Source: JACZSB01 sp965372015 | GTDB taxonomy: Bacteria > Fidelibacterota > Marinisomatia > SCGC-AAA003-L08 > TS1B11 | Assembly (NCBI GenBank): GCA_965372015.1 | Contig: CBDVAP010000070.1 | Coordinates: 1 to 14,580 of the forward strand | Reading direction: 5' to 3' | Length of the DNA stretch: 14,580 nt | Shown: positions 1-6,216 of the stretch, piece after piece | Numbering within the stretch: the first letter of the stretch is position 1 | How the letters are laid out: every line of letters begins with the position of its first letter | Program-made: the position numbers and the translations under genes | Notes under the pieces: model-generated | Databases searched by the model: none | What the model was told of the DNA's origin: nothing | The model's input: only the letters and a program-made list of their open reading frames with translations

Positions 1-1811
1 TCTCCCTTCTCTTCCCTGATGATTTTTTTCATTCCGCGTTGATTTTTCAGCATGATTTGGACATAGGTTTCATATTTTCCTAGAGCAAGGTACAAAAAAT
101 CCTTGTCGGATACCTCCGTGCCGTATATCGTCTCGCTTGTTATGGCCAGGAATACCTTATCCTCCCAATCGGTATTGGCGTAAATCAGCAACGCAGTATT
201 ATTAGGAAGGTCTTTTTGAATTTGTTTAACAGATGGCGTGCTTATAGCGGACTCCGACCGGGAGAGTTCTTCCGCTAAAAGCTTGGCCCGGGAGAGTTCA
301 ATTGCGTTAAAACCCCGCGAGTAATCTTTGCTAAGAATGCAGGCAGAAATAAACCACTGATAGGTATGGATCTGACTGGCCAAATAATCACGGCGAATCT
401 CACCGGCGGCTGTTTTACGCAATTTTTCCTTTAGCTCTATAGAATTTTCGAGGTTTTCAATTGCTTTGGTATATAGTTTTTGCTTATAGTAAACTGTACC
501 AATGTTATTGTAGTCTATGGCAATTCCAGCTTTTCTTGCCGATTTTCTATCAATCACTAGGGCCTGCTCGTAATACTTGAGGGCCTGGTCGTATTGACCC
601 CAGGCGTTGTAAACTGCGCCAATGTTGTTGAGGATTGGGGCTATATCACCTTCTCTCCCCAATTTTCTGGTAGCTACCAGCGCCTGCTTGAAATGCTTGA
701 CTGCCTGGTCGTATTGACCCCGGATTTTGTAAACTGTGCCAATGTTGTTGAGGTTTATGGCAATACCAACTTCCCTGCCCAATTTTCGGTCAATCGTCAG
801 CGCTTCCAAGTAATACTTGATGGCCTGGTCGTATTGACCCCAGGCCGCATAAACCAAGCCAATGTTGCTGAGGTTTATGGCAATACTAACTTCTCCGCCC
901 AATTTTCTGGCAATCGTCAGCGCCTGTTGGTGATACTTGAGCGCCTGGTCGTATTGACCCCAGGCCTCATAAACCGTGCCGATGTTGTTAAGACGCCTAG
1001 CGATATTATCTTCTCTCCCTAGTTTTCTATCAATCACCAGAGCCTGCTTGAAATATTTGAGCGCCCGGTCGTATTGACCCCAGGTCGCGTAGACCGTGCC
1101 AATGTTGTTGAGAATTGGGGCTATATCACCTTCTCTCCCCAATCTTCTGGCAGTTACCAGCGCCTGGTCGTAATATTCGATAGCCTGGTCGTATTTACCC
1201 GAGGTGTAATAAACCCCACCAATGTTGCTGAAAATTGCGGCTATATCACCTTCTCTCCCCAATCTTCTGGCAATCGTCAGCGCCTCCTCGAAATAGTTGA
1301 TGGCTTGGTCATATTGACCCCAAGTTTTGTAAACACTGCCTATGTTGTTCAGAAGAGTGGCAATCTCACCTTCCCTGCCCAATTTTCTGGCAATCGCCAA
1401 CGCCTGCTGGTAATACTTGATGGCCTGATCGTATTGAACCTTGGCATCGTAAACCATGCCGATCTCATTGAGAGTTCTGACCATTTCTCCTTCTGCCCTC
1501 AATTTTCTATTAATTGCCAGTGCCTCCTCGAAATACTCGAGGGCCTGGTCGTATTGACCGACCTGTCGATAATAATATCCAGCATAGCTTAATTCCATTC
1601 CTAAGTCTTTTAACCGCGGTCGCGGGCTTTCCATTTCCGCTTGAGCGGATTTTGCGAACATCTGTGCTGCTTCAAGGTATTTGCCTTGCCTTTCAAGTGC
1701 TTTAGCGCTGTTCCAATATTTGTCCGCAAGTTCTGCACTCTGTGAATAGCCCATGGTACAAATTAAAAGAATCAGACAGGTGCCAAGCAGGATATCTAAT
1801 TGGATTTTCAT
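1..1811 (-). CDS. Exported TPR-CHAT family protein (C-terminus cut by window edge)
   Basis: An open frame of about 603 codons runs from the ATG at 1811 off the left edge. The start follows a GGAGAT ribosome site and opens a signal peptide (MKIQLDILLG, hydrophobic core, end near GYSQ). About eleven TPR units follow. Nine are near-identical 40-residue repeats with the core QYDQA, then KLGREG and NNIG, visible in DNA as a strict 120-bp period from about 480 to 1560. The last 130 residues (LSRAKLLAEEL, then a strand-like LPNNTALLIYAN) match the linker and first strands that precede the protease core in CHAT proteins (Caspase HetF Associated with TPRs). The catalytic His and Cys would lie beyond the window, so protease activity is unverified. 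The TPRs probably bind a protein partner. CHAT proteins often lack a signal peptide, so export is notable. The gene is separated from the caspase array by insertion-sequence debris but shares its leader motif. Confidence 0.85.
   Translation of the reverse strand, partial: MKIQLDILLGTCLILLICTMGYSQSAELADKYWNSAKALERQGKYLEAAQMFAKSAQAEMESPRPRLKDLGMELSYAGYYYRQVGQYDQALEYFEEALAINRKLRAEGEMVRTLNEIGMVYDAKVQYDQAIKYYQQALAIARKLGREGEIATLLNNIGSVYKTWGQYDQAINYFEEALTIARRLGREGDIAAIFSNIGGVYYTSGKYDQAIEYYDQALVTARRLGREGDIAPILNNIGTVYATWGQYDRALKYFKQALVIDRKLGREDNIARRLNNIGTVYEAWGQYDQALKYHQQALTIARKLGGEVSIAINLSNIGLVYAAWGQYDQAIKYYLEALTIDRKLGREVGIAINLNNIGTVYKIRGQYDQAVKHFKQALVATRKLGREGDIAPILNNIGAVYNAWGQYDQALKYYEQALVIDRKSARKAGIAIDYNNIGTVYYKQKLYTKAIENLENSIELKEKLRKTAAGEIRRDYLASQIHTYQWFISACILSKDYSRGFNAIELSRAKLLAEELSRSESAISTPSVKQIQKDLPNNTALLIYANTDWEDKVFLAITSETIYGTEVSDKDFLYLALGKYETYVQIMLKNQRGMKKIIREEKG
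480..1560 (-). repeat. 120-bp tandem repeat array encoding TPR units
   Basis: About nine consecutive 120-bp units lie within the TPR-CHAT gene. Each plus-strand unit ends in a variant of GGTCGTATTGACCC and carries AATGTTGTTGA about 30 bp later. The period is exactly 40 codons with no frame breaks, so selection keeps the units in phase. Some distant units are closer to each other than to their neighbours; for example, those near 631-690 and 1111-1170 share CTATATCACCTTCTCTCCCC. This suggests unit exchange or duplication by recombination. Confidence 0.9.
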
Positions 1812-1851
1812 CGATCCATCTCCCTTTCTACCCGACATTAATTTACCGCTC

Positions 1852-1887
1852 CATCGTCATAATCACTACCCACCATTCGGCCTTCAA
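1852..1887 (-). repeat. Leader repeat copy E (degenerate AERRVVITTM block)
   Basis: This 36-bp block reads on the minus strand as L-K-A-E-W-W-V-V-I-M-T-M, followed by E-R-stop. Its last codon begins 43 nt before the TPR-CHAT start codon. The following sequence (GCGGTAAATTA, then GGAGAT and an ATGAAAAT start) closely matches the leader at 12038-12080. It is one of five copies in the window and lies outside any recognised gene. Confidence 0.7.
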
Positions 1888-1939
1888 TCGTGGGAATACT
1901 CAATCGATTGTTGAGCTTCCCCCCATTCCTAGACAAAAT

Positions 1940-2275
1940 TCATGCTGAAATAAGATGGTGTTCAGCATTCTCAGAGTGATACTTGCCAGCCCCTTGCTGG
2001 TAAGCCTCTTGAGGCGTCCCGTAGTTTGACGCCTGGTGTAGTCGCTCTTCTGTGTTATAGAATTCAAAATATCCCTCTAGACCCCGATAGGCTTCTTCCG
2101 GGGTCTGGTAATCTTTCAGGTAAACCTCTTCGTACTTGACAGACCGCCAGAGCCGTTCCACAAAGATGTTGTCAAAGACCCGCCCCCGGCAGCCAAAGCC
2201 AGAGGCGTTCAGGTGCCGGTACGTGCTGTTCTCATCATTGAGCTCCGACAGACGAGATCCCCACTTGAGCAGCAA
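1940..2275 (-). pseudogene. IS3-family transposase remnant (C-terminal part of integrase core)
   Basis: The frame encodes the last third of an IS3-family OrfB/rve integrase: GRVFDNIFVERLWRSVKYEE, then YFEFYNTEERLHQ and YGTPQEAY. The Glu of FVERLW is the expected final residue of the DDE triad. The two catalytic Asp residues and all upstream sequence are missing. The first 25 residues of the frame do not resemble a transposase, so the fragment begins near codon 27. The stop codon sits in a perfect 8-bp inverted repeat. This is a dead element, and no left terminal repeat or target duplication could be identified. Confidence 0.85.
1942..1968. repeat. Inverted repeat at the 3' end of the IS3 remnant
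   Basis: ATGCTGAA (1942-1949) and TTCAGCAT (1961-1968) form a perfect 8-bp inverted repeat around an 11-nt loop. It overlaps the last codons of the transposase remnant. It could be a hairpin near the element end. There is no T-run typical of an intrinsic terminator. Confidence 0.45.
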
Positions 2276-2459
2276 ATTGTAATTAGGTTAAGAGCTCAAA
2301 TTAACTTGCTTTTAAGTAGTGTTATCCTTATATTTAGGACAGAACCTTCGTTGGGAAGGCACTAAAACGCTTTTCTAGACTCGGGGCTATATTGCGTACT
2401 ATCCCTTTATTATATATGCCTTGCATTAATTCATTCAAGCGTTATTATGGGGAGGGAAT

Positions 2460-3050
2460 ATGAGCCATTCAACTCAGCGTTTAATCACTAGAGGCCTTGT
2501 AATAATTTGTTTATTCATTTCATCGACCCGATTACTCTTTTCTCAACAGGGCAGTTTTGATTCAATCTTAATTGGCAAATTATCTATTAGGTTTGCTGGC
2601 TTTGAAGACAAATATGCTGAAGCTTACACTTCTAATCTTACTGTAACAATGAGTCAACATTCTTCTTTAGATGGTAAAAACATGATTAATGATTTTGTAC
2701 TAAAACCAGATTCCGGGGGCTTTTTCTACTATAAGATGAAGCATCCTGATAAATACTTTCAAATTGGGGACATTAGTTATAAAGACAAATGGACCGATTG
2801 GACAAACCCTGTTCATGATATGGTGTCCGCGGTTCTTGATAGTTTGATCAATAGCAAATTAGATAATAATGTGTATCATTTGGAACTTCAATATATAATA
2901 ACATCTCAATTTATGATGACTTCTCATCATTCTCATCTATCAGATAAAGCGGACATCGAAGTATTGATCACTCATGCCATAAATATGATTAATACAAATG
3001 ATATCTGGCGGGCTAAATTAAGGCGCCTTAAAATTGACTTAAATGAATAA
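2460..3050 (+). CDS. Exported protein of unknown function (AT-rich orphan)
   Basis: I do not recognise this 196-residue protein. The ATG at 2460 is preceded by a strong GGGGAGGG ribosome site. Residues 1-29 form a signal peptide: a basic n-region (RLITRG), a hydrophobic core (LVIICLFISS) and an end near LLFSQ. The mature part is mixed polar and aromatic, with no cysteine and no obvious motif, and ends in a basic segment (AKLRRLKIDLNE). It is the only convincing plus-strand gene here and is visibly more AT-rich than its neighbours. Transposase remnants lie on both sides, so acquisition by transfer is likely. The frame is intact with a good start, which argues for a real gene. Its role could be linked to the caspase genes or be unrelated. 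Confidence 0.7.
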   Translation: MSHSTQRLITRGLVIICLFISSTRLLFSQQGSFDSILIGKLSIRFAGFEDKYAEAYTSNLTVTMSQHSSLDGKNMINDFVLKPDSGGFFYYKMKHPDKYFQIGDISYKDKWTDWTNPVHDMVSAVLDSLINSKLDNNVYHLELQYIITSQFMMTSHHSHLSDKADIEVLITHAINMINTNDIWRAKLRRLKIDLNE

Positions 3051-3120
3051 TTATCTTTCTCTTTGTAGGTCTTCAGGCCCTTTTGGACATTTAGAGCTAA
3101 AAGCTAATAGAGACATTTCG

Positions 3121-3250
3121 CGTCCAGGGTTTAGTACATGCCTCATCTGAAGCGTCCTTCGCTTGATTATTTCACGCTGATATAGCATCTGCAGCCCCGT
3201 CCTTAATATACATCCACAGGTTTCAGGTTCTTGAGTGATTCATACCATCG
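3121..3250 (-). pseudogene. Second decayed transposase tail (IS3/IS481-type integrase)
   Basis: The minus strand reads WYESLKNLKPVDVY, then a stop where Phe is usual, then GRG. After a one-base frame change it continues QREIIKRRTLQMRHVLNPG. This matches the conserved end of many integrase-core transposases (form YHESLxNLTPADVYFGR, then a basic helix with KRxTL). The in-frame stop and frameshift show it is dead. It differs from the remnant at 1940-2275, which has HQASNYGTP at the equivalent place, so two different elements decayed here. Its right end joins the truncated WD40 gene directly. Confidence 0.7.
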
Positions 3251-3423
3251 CTCCCAGAGAAAGCATACTTGCCATCCGGGGAAAAGGCGACAGAGTTCAT
3301 TATGTCGGAGTGCCCCAGCTGCAAGGTCAATTCGATGAGCGGTTCGTCGACCTGGGCCTGGGCCGGTAGGGCCGTAAAGACAAGCAGCATAAGGCCGATT
3401 AGGTAAATTCGTACTGCTTTCAT
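3223..3423 (-). pseudogene. Truncated exported WD40-repeat protein
   Basis: The ATG at 3423 has a plausible ribosome site (GAGAGAAG) and opens a signal peptide (MKAVRIYLIGLMLLVFTALP, cleavage after AQA). One WD40 unit follows: LQLGHSDIMNSVAFSPDGKY, then AFSGSDG. There the similarity ends, and the frame runs eight more residues into transposase-derived sequence before a stop. A WD40 propeller needs several units, so this is the 5' stump of a gene cut by a mobile element. WD40 repeats are a known N-terminal partner of bacterial caspase domains, so the lost gene could have been another member of the array. That last point is inference. A 66-residue product could still be made. Confidence 0.7.
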
Positions 3424-3502
3424 TGGCTTCTCTCATTCATGTAATTCACCCTCGGCAGCAGGTCTCCACAGCCTGTACAAAACCATGAGCTTCCTCCCCC
3501 CT

Positions 3503-3589
3503 AGCGGCTGGGAATAGTGCTGGAAATATAAGCACAATGGGTAGCTGGGACAACCCGGGGCTGTAAAACGAGTGAGCCGCTGGCTACCC
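3503..3589. repeat. Interleaved inverted repeats downstream of the FecR gene
   Basis: GGGTAGC (3539-3545) pairs with GCTACCC (3583-3589), and AGCGGCT (3503-3509) pairs with AGCCGCT (3575-3581). The two pairs interleave and overlap the FecR gene stop. Either could form a weak structure ending the operon transcript, but loops are long and there is no U-tract, so a terminator is not established. Apart from these repeats I see nothing else in the 165 bp between the WD40 stump and the FecR gene. Confidence 0.3.
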
Positions 3590-4437
3590 TACTCCCTAAG
3601 CAGCTTATCCCGCTCCAGATTCCACCGCACCCAGTCGAGCTGGGCGTCCCTGGCCTGGTCGAATTCGCCGCTGGCGATGTTCAATGTCCGGAAGCTCCGG
3701 AACCGCTGCTGGTCGATCTGCTGGAAGACGCGAAACATTTCCGCCTGACGGCGTTGGTACTCCGCAAAACGGGTCGAATCCTCCTGGATAAACTGGTTCA
3801 ATGACGCCTGCTGTTGCCGCCGATACTGGTCGAAATCGCGGATGATGATCAGCTCCGACCCGGCCGCCACTGTGATGGTGGTGTCTTCCAGGGACGTACC
3901 GGCCTCATCGATGGGGGTGACGGAAATGGAGCCTTCATACACCCTGAAGTGGGCGTGGGTGGAGTCGGTGGTGACCCGGTAGACCGTACCCCGTATGGCG
4001 CAGACGGCGGTGGGCGTTCGCAGGTGGAAATTCCCCCGGCCGCCTTTAAGCAGGGTCAGCACCCAAGCCTCCCCCGCAGCCAGCTCCACCCGCCGGCCAC
4101 CCTCGGGCAGGCTGTCGATTACCACGGTCACCCGCTCGCCGATGCGCAGTATGTACTGGTCTAGGAAGGTGATCTCACAGCGGGATTTCCGTTCAGTGCG
4201 CACGGAGTCGGCCGCGGCAAGGGAGGCTTTCAGTCTGGCTTTCGTCCACGCCTCTGATTGAGCAGGTCTGAGATCAATCTGTCCGAGGTAAAAGGAAATG
4301 AGGCCGATGGCGGGGTGCTCCTGTCCCAGGGCTGTCCTGCCGGCTAAGAGGACCCACAACATGATAAACATTAGCGACAGTGCACGCATGAGCCGGCCGA
4401 CCGGGGGGGTCAGTTTGGATAGGCGGGTCGCCGCCAT
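3589..4437 (-). CDS. Exported FecR-domain protein
   Basis: The protein has 282 residues from the ATG at 4437, one base after the TAG of the upstream caspase gene (TAGGATG), which suggests coupled translation; GGAAG lies seven bases before the start. An alternative start at 4389 gives MRALSLMFIMLW, a tighter signal peptide. After the signal (ending ALGQ), residues about 55-180 form a FecR domain: CEITFLDQYILRIG, VELAAGEAWV, then LRTPTAVCAIRGTVYRV and VYEGSISV. FecR domains are beta-rich periplasmic sensors, classically of an anti-sigma system, but also occur in stand-alone envelope proteins. No sigma factor or TonB receptor is visible. Residues about 205-282 are a Gln/Arg-rich, probably helical tail, likely for assembly or binding. 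It ends the operon. Confidence 0.85.
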   Translation of the reverse strand: MAATRLSKLTPPVGRLMRALSLMFIMLWVLLAGRTALGQEHPAIGLISFYLGQIDLRPAQSEAWTKARLKASLAAADSVRTERKSRCEITFLDQYILRIGERVTVVIDSLPEGGRRVELAAGEAWVLTLLKGGRGNFHLRTPTAVCAIRGTVYRVTTDSTHAHFRVYEGSISVTPIDEAGTSLEDTTITVAAGSELIIIRDFDQYRRQQQASLNQFIQEDSTRFAEYQRRQAEMFRVFQQIDQQRFRSFRTLNIASGEFDQARDAQLDWVRWNLERDKLLRE

Positions 4438-4438
4438 C

Positions 4439-6133
4439 CTAGCGCTTCCGCACAAAGATAAAGTCGCCCCCTTCATCGCCCGCGCCGTTAATAACACCGA
4501 ACAGGGGCGTCTGGTTGTTGGGACTATTGTTGGTCACCGCGTCCTTCATATTGACGTACAATTTCTCCGAATACAGGTAGGGCTCCCGGTTCTTTTCCAA
4601 CCGCTTCACCAGGTACTCCACGAATACGCTTTTATCGGGTACCGTCTTCAGGTTCCCGCTGGTGAGCGCCTTGCGGCTGGGCATCTCGTACACCTTCTGG
4701 ATGGAGATGTCGGGCTTGATAAACGCCTCCCTGGTCTTGAAGATGCCCCCACTGAAACAGGCGTCGGAGATCAGCAGGGTGTGCCTGGTCTCGATACTCC
4801 TGATGCGGTCCTTGATGTCGCTGTTGGAAATCCAATCGCTGTCGTCATCCTGCCGGGCGTCACGGGGCAGCCAGTAGCCTTGTCTCGCTTTCTCATCCCA
4901 GTAGCCATGGCCGGCGTAATATATCAGCAGGTTGTCATCCTCATCAAGCTTGCGCAATTTCCCCAGCTGCTTCAGGATATCTCGCCGGCTGGGGTTCTTC
5001 AGGAAGTGAATGTTCTCCTGCTTGAATGTGTACTGCTCCAGGAGGACCGCCCTGATTCTCTCCGCATCCTCAATGGGATAATCCAGGTCGTTAATGGTAC
5101 CGTCGGCGTAATCCTGCACAGCGATGAGCAGAGCGTGGTACTCGCCAAACTGGAACTCCTCCTGCTCCTTGGTGCGGGGCGCTACCACCGGCGGCGGCAG
5201 AGCTCTTGTCTCTCGCACTATCGTAAAGGCCGTGCTTGCAGCATTTCTACGGATATCCATTGCTTCCACAGTAATCCTGTTCTCGCCAACTCGCAGAAGC
5301 ACCTCCGACCAGAATTGGCCGTTGGCGTCTAACTCGGCCTCCACGCCATTCACCCGCACCTCGAAGATGCCGCTGGCGTCGCTGGCCAGGCCTTTCACCA
5401 CTACCGTCTTATCCTGCTGCAGCTTCTTCACACCCCGGGGGAAGACCGGGGAGGTAATCTGGATAGTGGGGGGGGTGTTATCGACCTTGGATGTTATTTT
5501 CTTAGGAGGACTGGTCGGCAATGCATTTGCAGGTTGTTTTCTATCAGTCTGACTTATTCTGGAACGCTCAGCTACATCTTCACTCTTTTCCATCGTGGCA
5601 ATTTGATGTTGCTGTTTGGTAACCTGCGCCAAATGTTCCCGGTACCTTTCTGTAGTTGTACCCGAAAAACCCTCATCTACGTATTCAATGGTACCACTTG
5701 CGGCAATAATAATACTGCTGGGTAGTCTCATGAGACCATTGTAATCAATGATCCCAAACCTCTTGCCTACGACTCCATAACGATCCATTAGCACAGTCAT
5801 TTTTATATCGAACTTCTTAACATATTCTTCAACAGTCTCTTCGCCCTCATTTATATTTACCAAGTAAAAGTCGACGCTTGGGAATTCATCCCGCAGTTTT
5901 CCAAGCTTATTAATTTGCCCCTCGCAAGGTTTACACGAAGTGGCAAAAAAGCTCAATACAAGCGGCCTCCGGTTACTTTCTTTAGCCTTGGGACCCACGA
6001 CCCTTGACAAATAAAAACTAGAACCTTGCAGGGTCTTCAGGAAAAAGGAAGGTGCCTGCTCACCGCTTTCAACTTGACTATAGGTCATAGGCACAGTCAG
6101 TAGAATAAGACCAAGTATTTTGGCTTTCATCAA
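4439..6133 (-). CDS. Exported thioredoxin-like / Ig-like / caspase (C14) fusion protein
   Basis: This protein has 564 residues. A signal peptide (1-20, ending TYSQ) is followed by a TlpA/redoxin-like thioredoxin domain (about 24-175). It has a CxxC site, TSCKPC (Cys67, Cys70), and a Pro in MRLPSSIII at the usual cis-Pro place. A polar linker leads to an Ig-like domain (about 218-310, from TPPTIQITSP to ASTAFTIVRE). The caspase domain (about 325-564) carries YYAGHG (His409) and DACFSGG (Cys459), the expected dyad 50 residues apart. The Asp two residues before Cys is typical of metacaspase-like enzymes that cut after Arg or Lys; that specificity is inferred. This caspase is subtype I (SRKALTSGNLK, FVEYLVKRL). 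The ribosome site is AAAGGAG. A redox domain fused to a cysteine protease suggests thiol-state sensing or a shared substrate. Confidence 0.9.
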   Translation of the reverse strand: MMKAKILGLILLTVPMTYSQVESGEQAPSFFLKTLQGSSFYLSRVVGPKAKESNRRPLVLSFFATSCKPCEGQINKLGKLRDEFPSVDFYLVNINEGEETVEEYVKKFDIKMTVLMDRYGVVGKRFGIIDYNGLMRLPSSIIIAASGTIEYVDEGFSGTTTERYREHLAQVTKQQHQIATMEKSEDVAERSRISQTDRKQPANALPTSPPKKITSKVDNTPPTIQITSPVFPRGVKKLQQDKTVVVKGLASDASGIFEVRVNGVEAELDANGQFWSEVLLRVGENRITVEAMDIRRNAASTAFTIVRETRALPPPVVAPRTKEQEEFQFGEYHALLIAVQDYADGTINDLDYPIEDAERIRAVLLEQYTFKQENIHFLKNPSRRDILKQLGKLRKLDEDDNLLIYYAGHGYWDEKARQGYWLPRDARQDDDSDWISNSDIKDRIRSIETRHTLLISDACFSGGIFKTREAFIKPDISIQKVYEMPSRKALTSGNLKTVPDKSVFVEYLVKRLEKNREPYLYSEKLYVNMKDAVTNNSPNNQTPLFGVINGAGDEGGDFIFVRKR

Positions 6134-6173
6134 TTTCTCCTTTCCGTTAGTAGACCTGGGCAGCCTGTTGCAC

Positions 6174-6209
6174 CATCGTCGTGATCACAACCCGGCGCTC
6201 GGCCGGCAG
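6174..6209 (-). repeat. Leader repeat copy C (AERRVVITTM block)
   Basis: On the minus strand this 36-bp block reads L-P-A-E-R-R-V-V-I-T-T-M, the copy closest to the consensus, followed by nine codons (V-Q-Q-A-A-Q-V-Y-stop). The final ATG begins 43 nt before the thioredoxin-caspase start. It lies just after the TAA of the upstream gene but in a different frame, so it is not simple readthrough. Confidence 0.75.
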
Positions 6210-6216
6210 GGCTATA

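Noticed and set aside
480..1560. Regular repeats considered as a CRISPR array
   Set aside because: The period is 120 bp with conservation across the whole unit, and it encodes TPRs; there is no short repeat with unrelated spacers.
594..1592. Plus-strand frames of 142 and 172 codons with repeated protein segments
   Set aside because: They are antisense shadows of the 120-bp TPR repeats; the minus-strand frame has a start, ribosome site, signal peptide and recognisable TPRs.
2392..2447. Promoter-like hexamers (TTGCGT, TATATA; TTGCAT, TATTAT) before the AT-rich gene
   Set aside because: The region is AT-rich, so such matches arise by chance; one spacer is short and the other would place transcription start inside the ribosome site.
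3203..3436. Minus-strand 77-codon frame starting upstream of the WD40 stump
   Set aside because: It is mostly out of frame with the WD40 signal peptide; only its last residues are meaningful, as part of the transposase remnant.
4298..5332. Plus-strand frame of 344 codons
   Set aside because: It runs antisense to the FecR and thioredoxin-caspase genes, has no family motif, and similar frames appear antisense to the paralogous genes.
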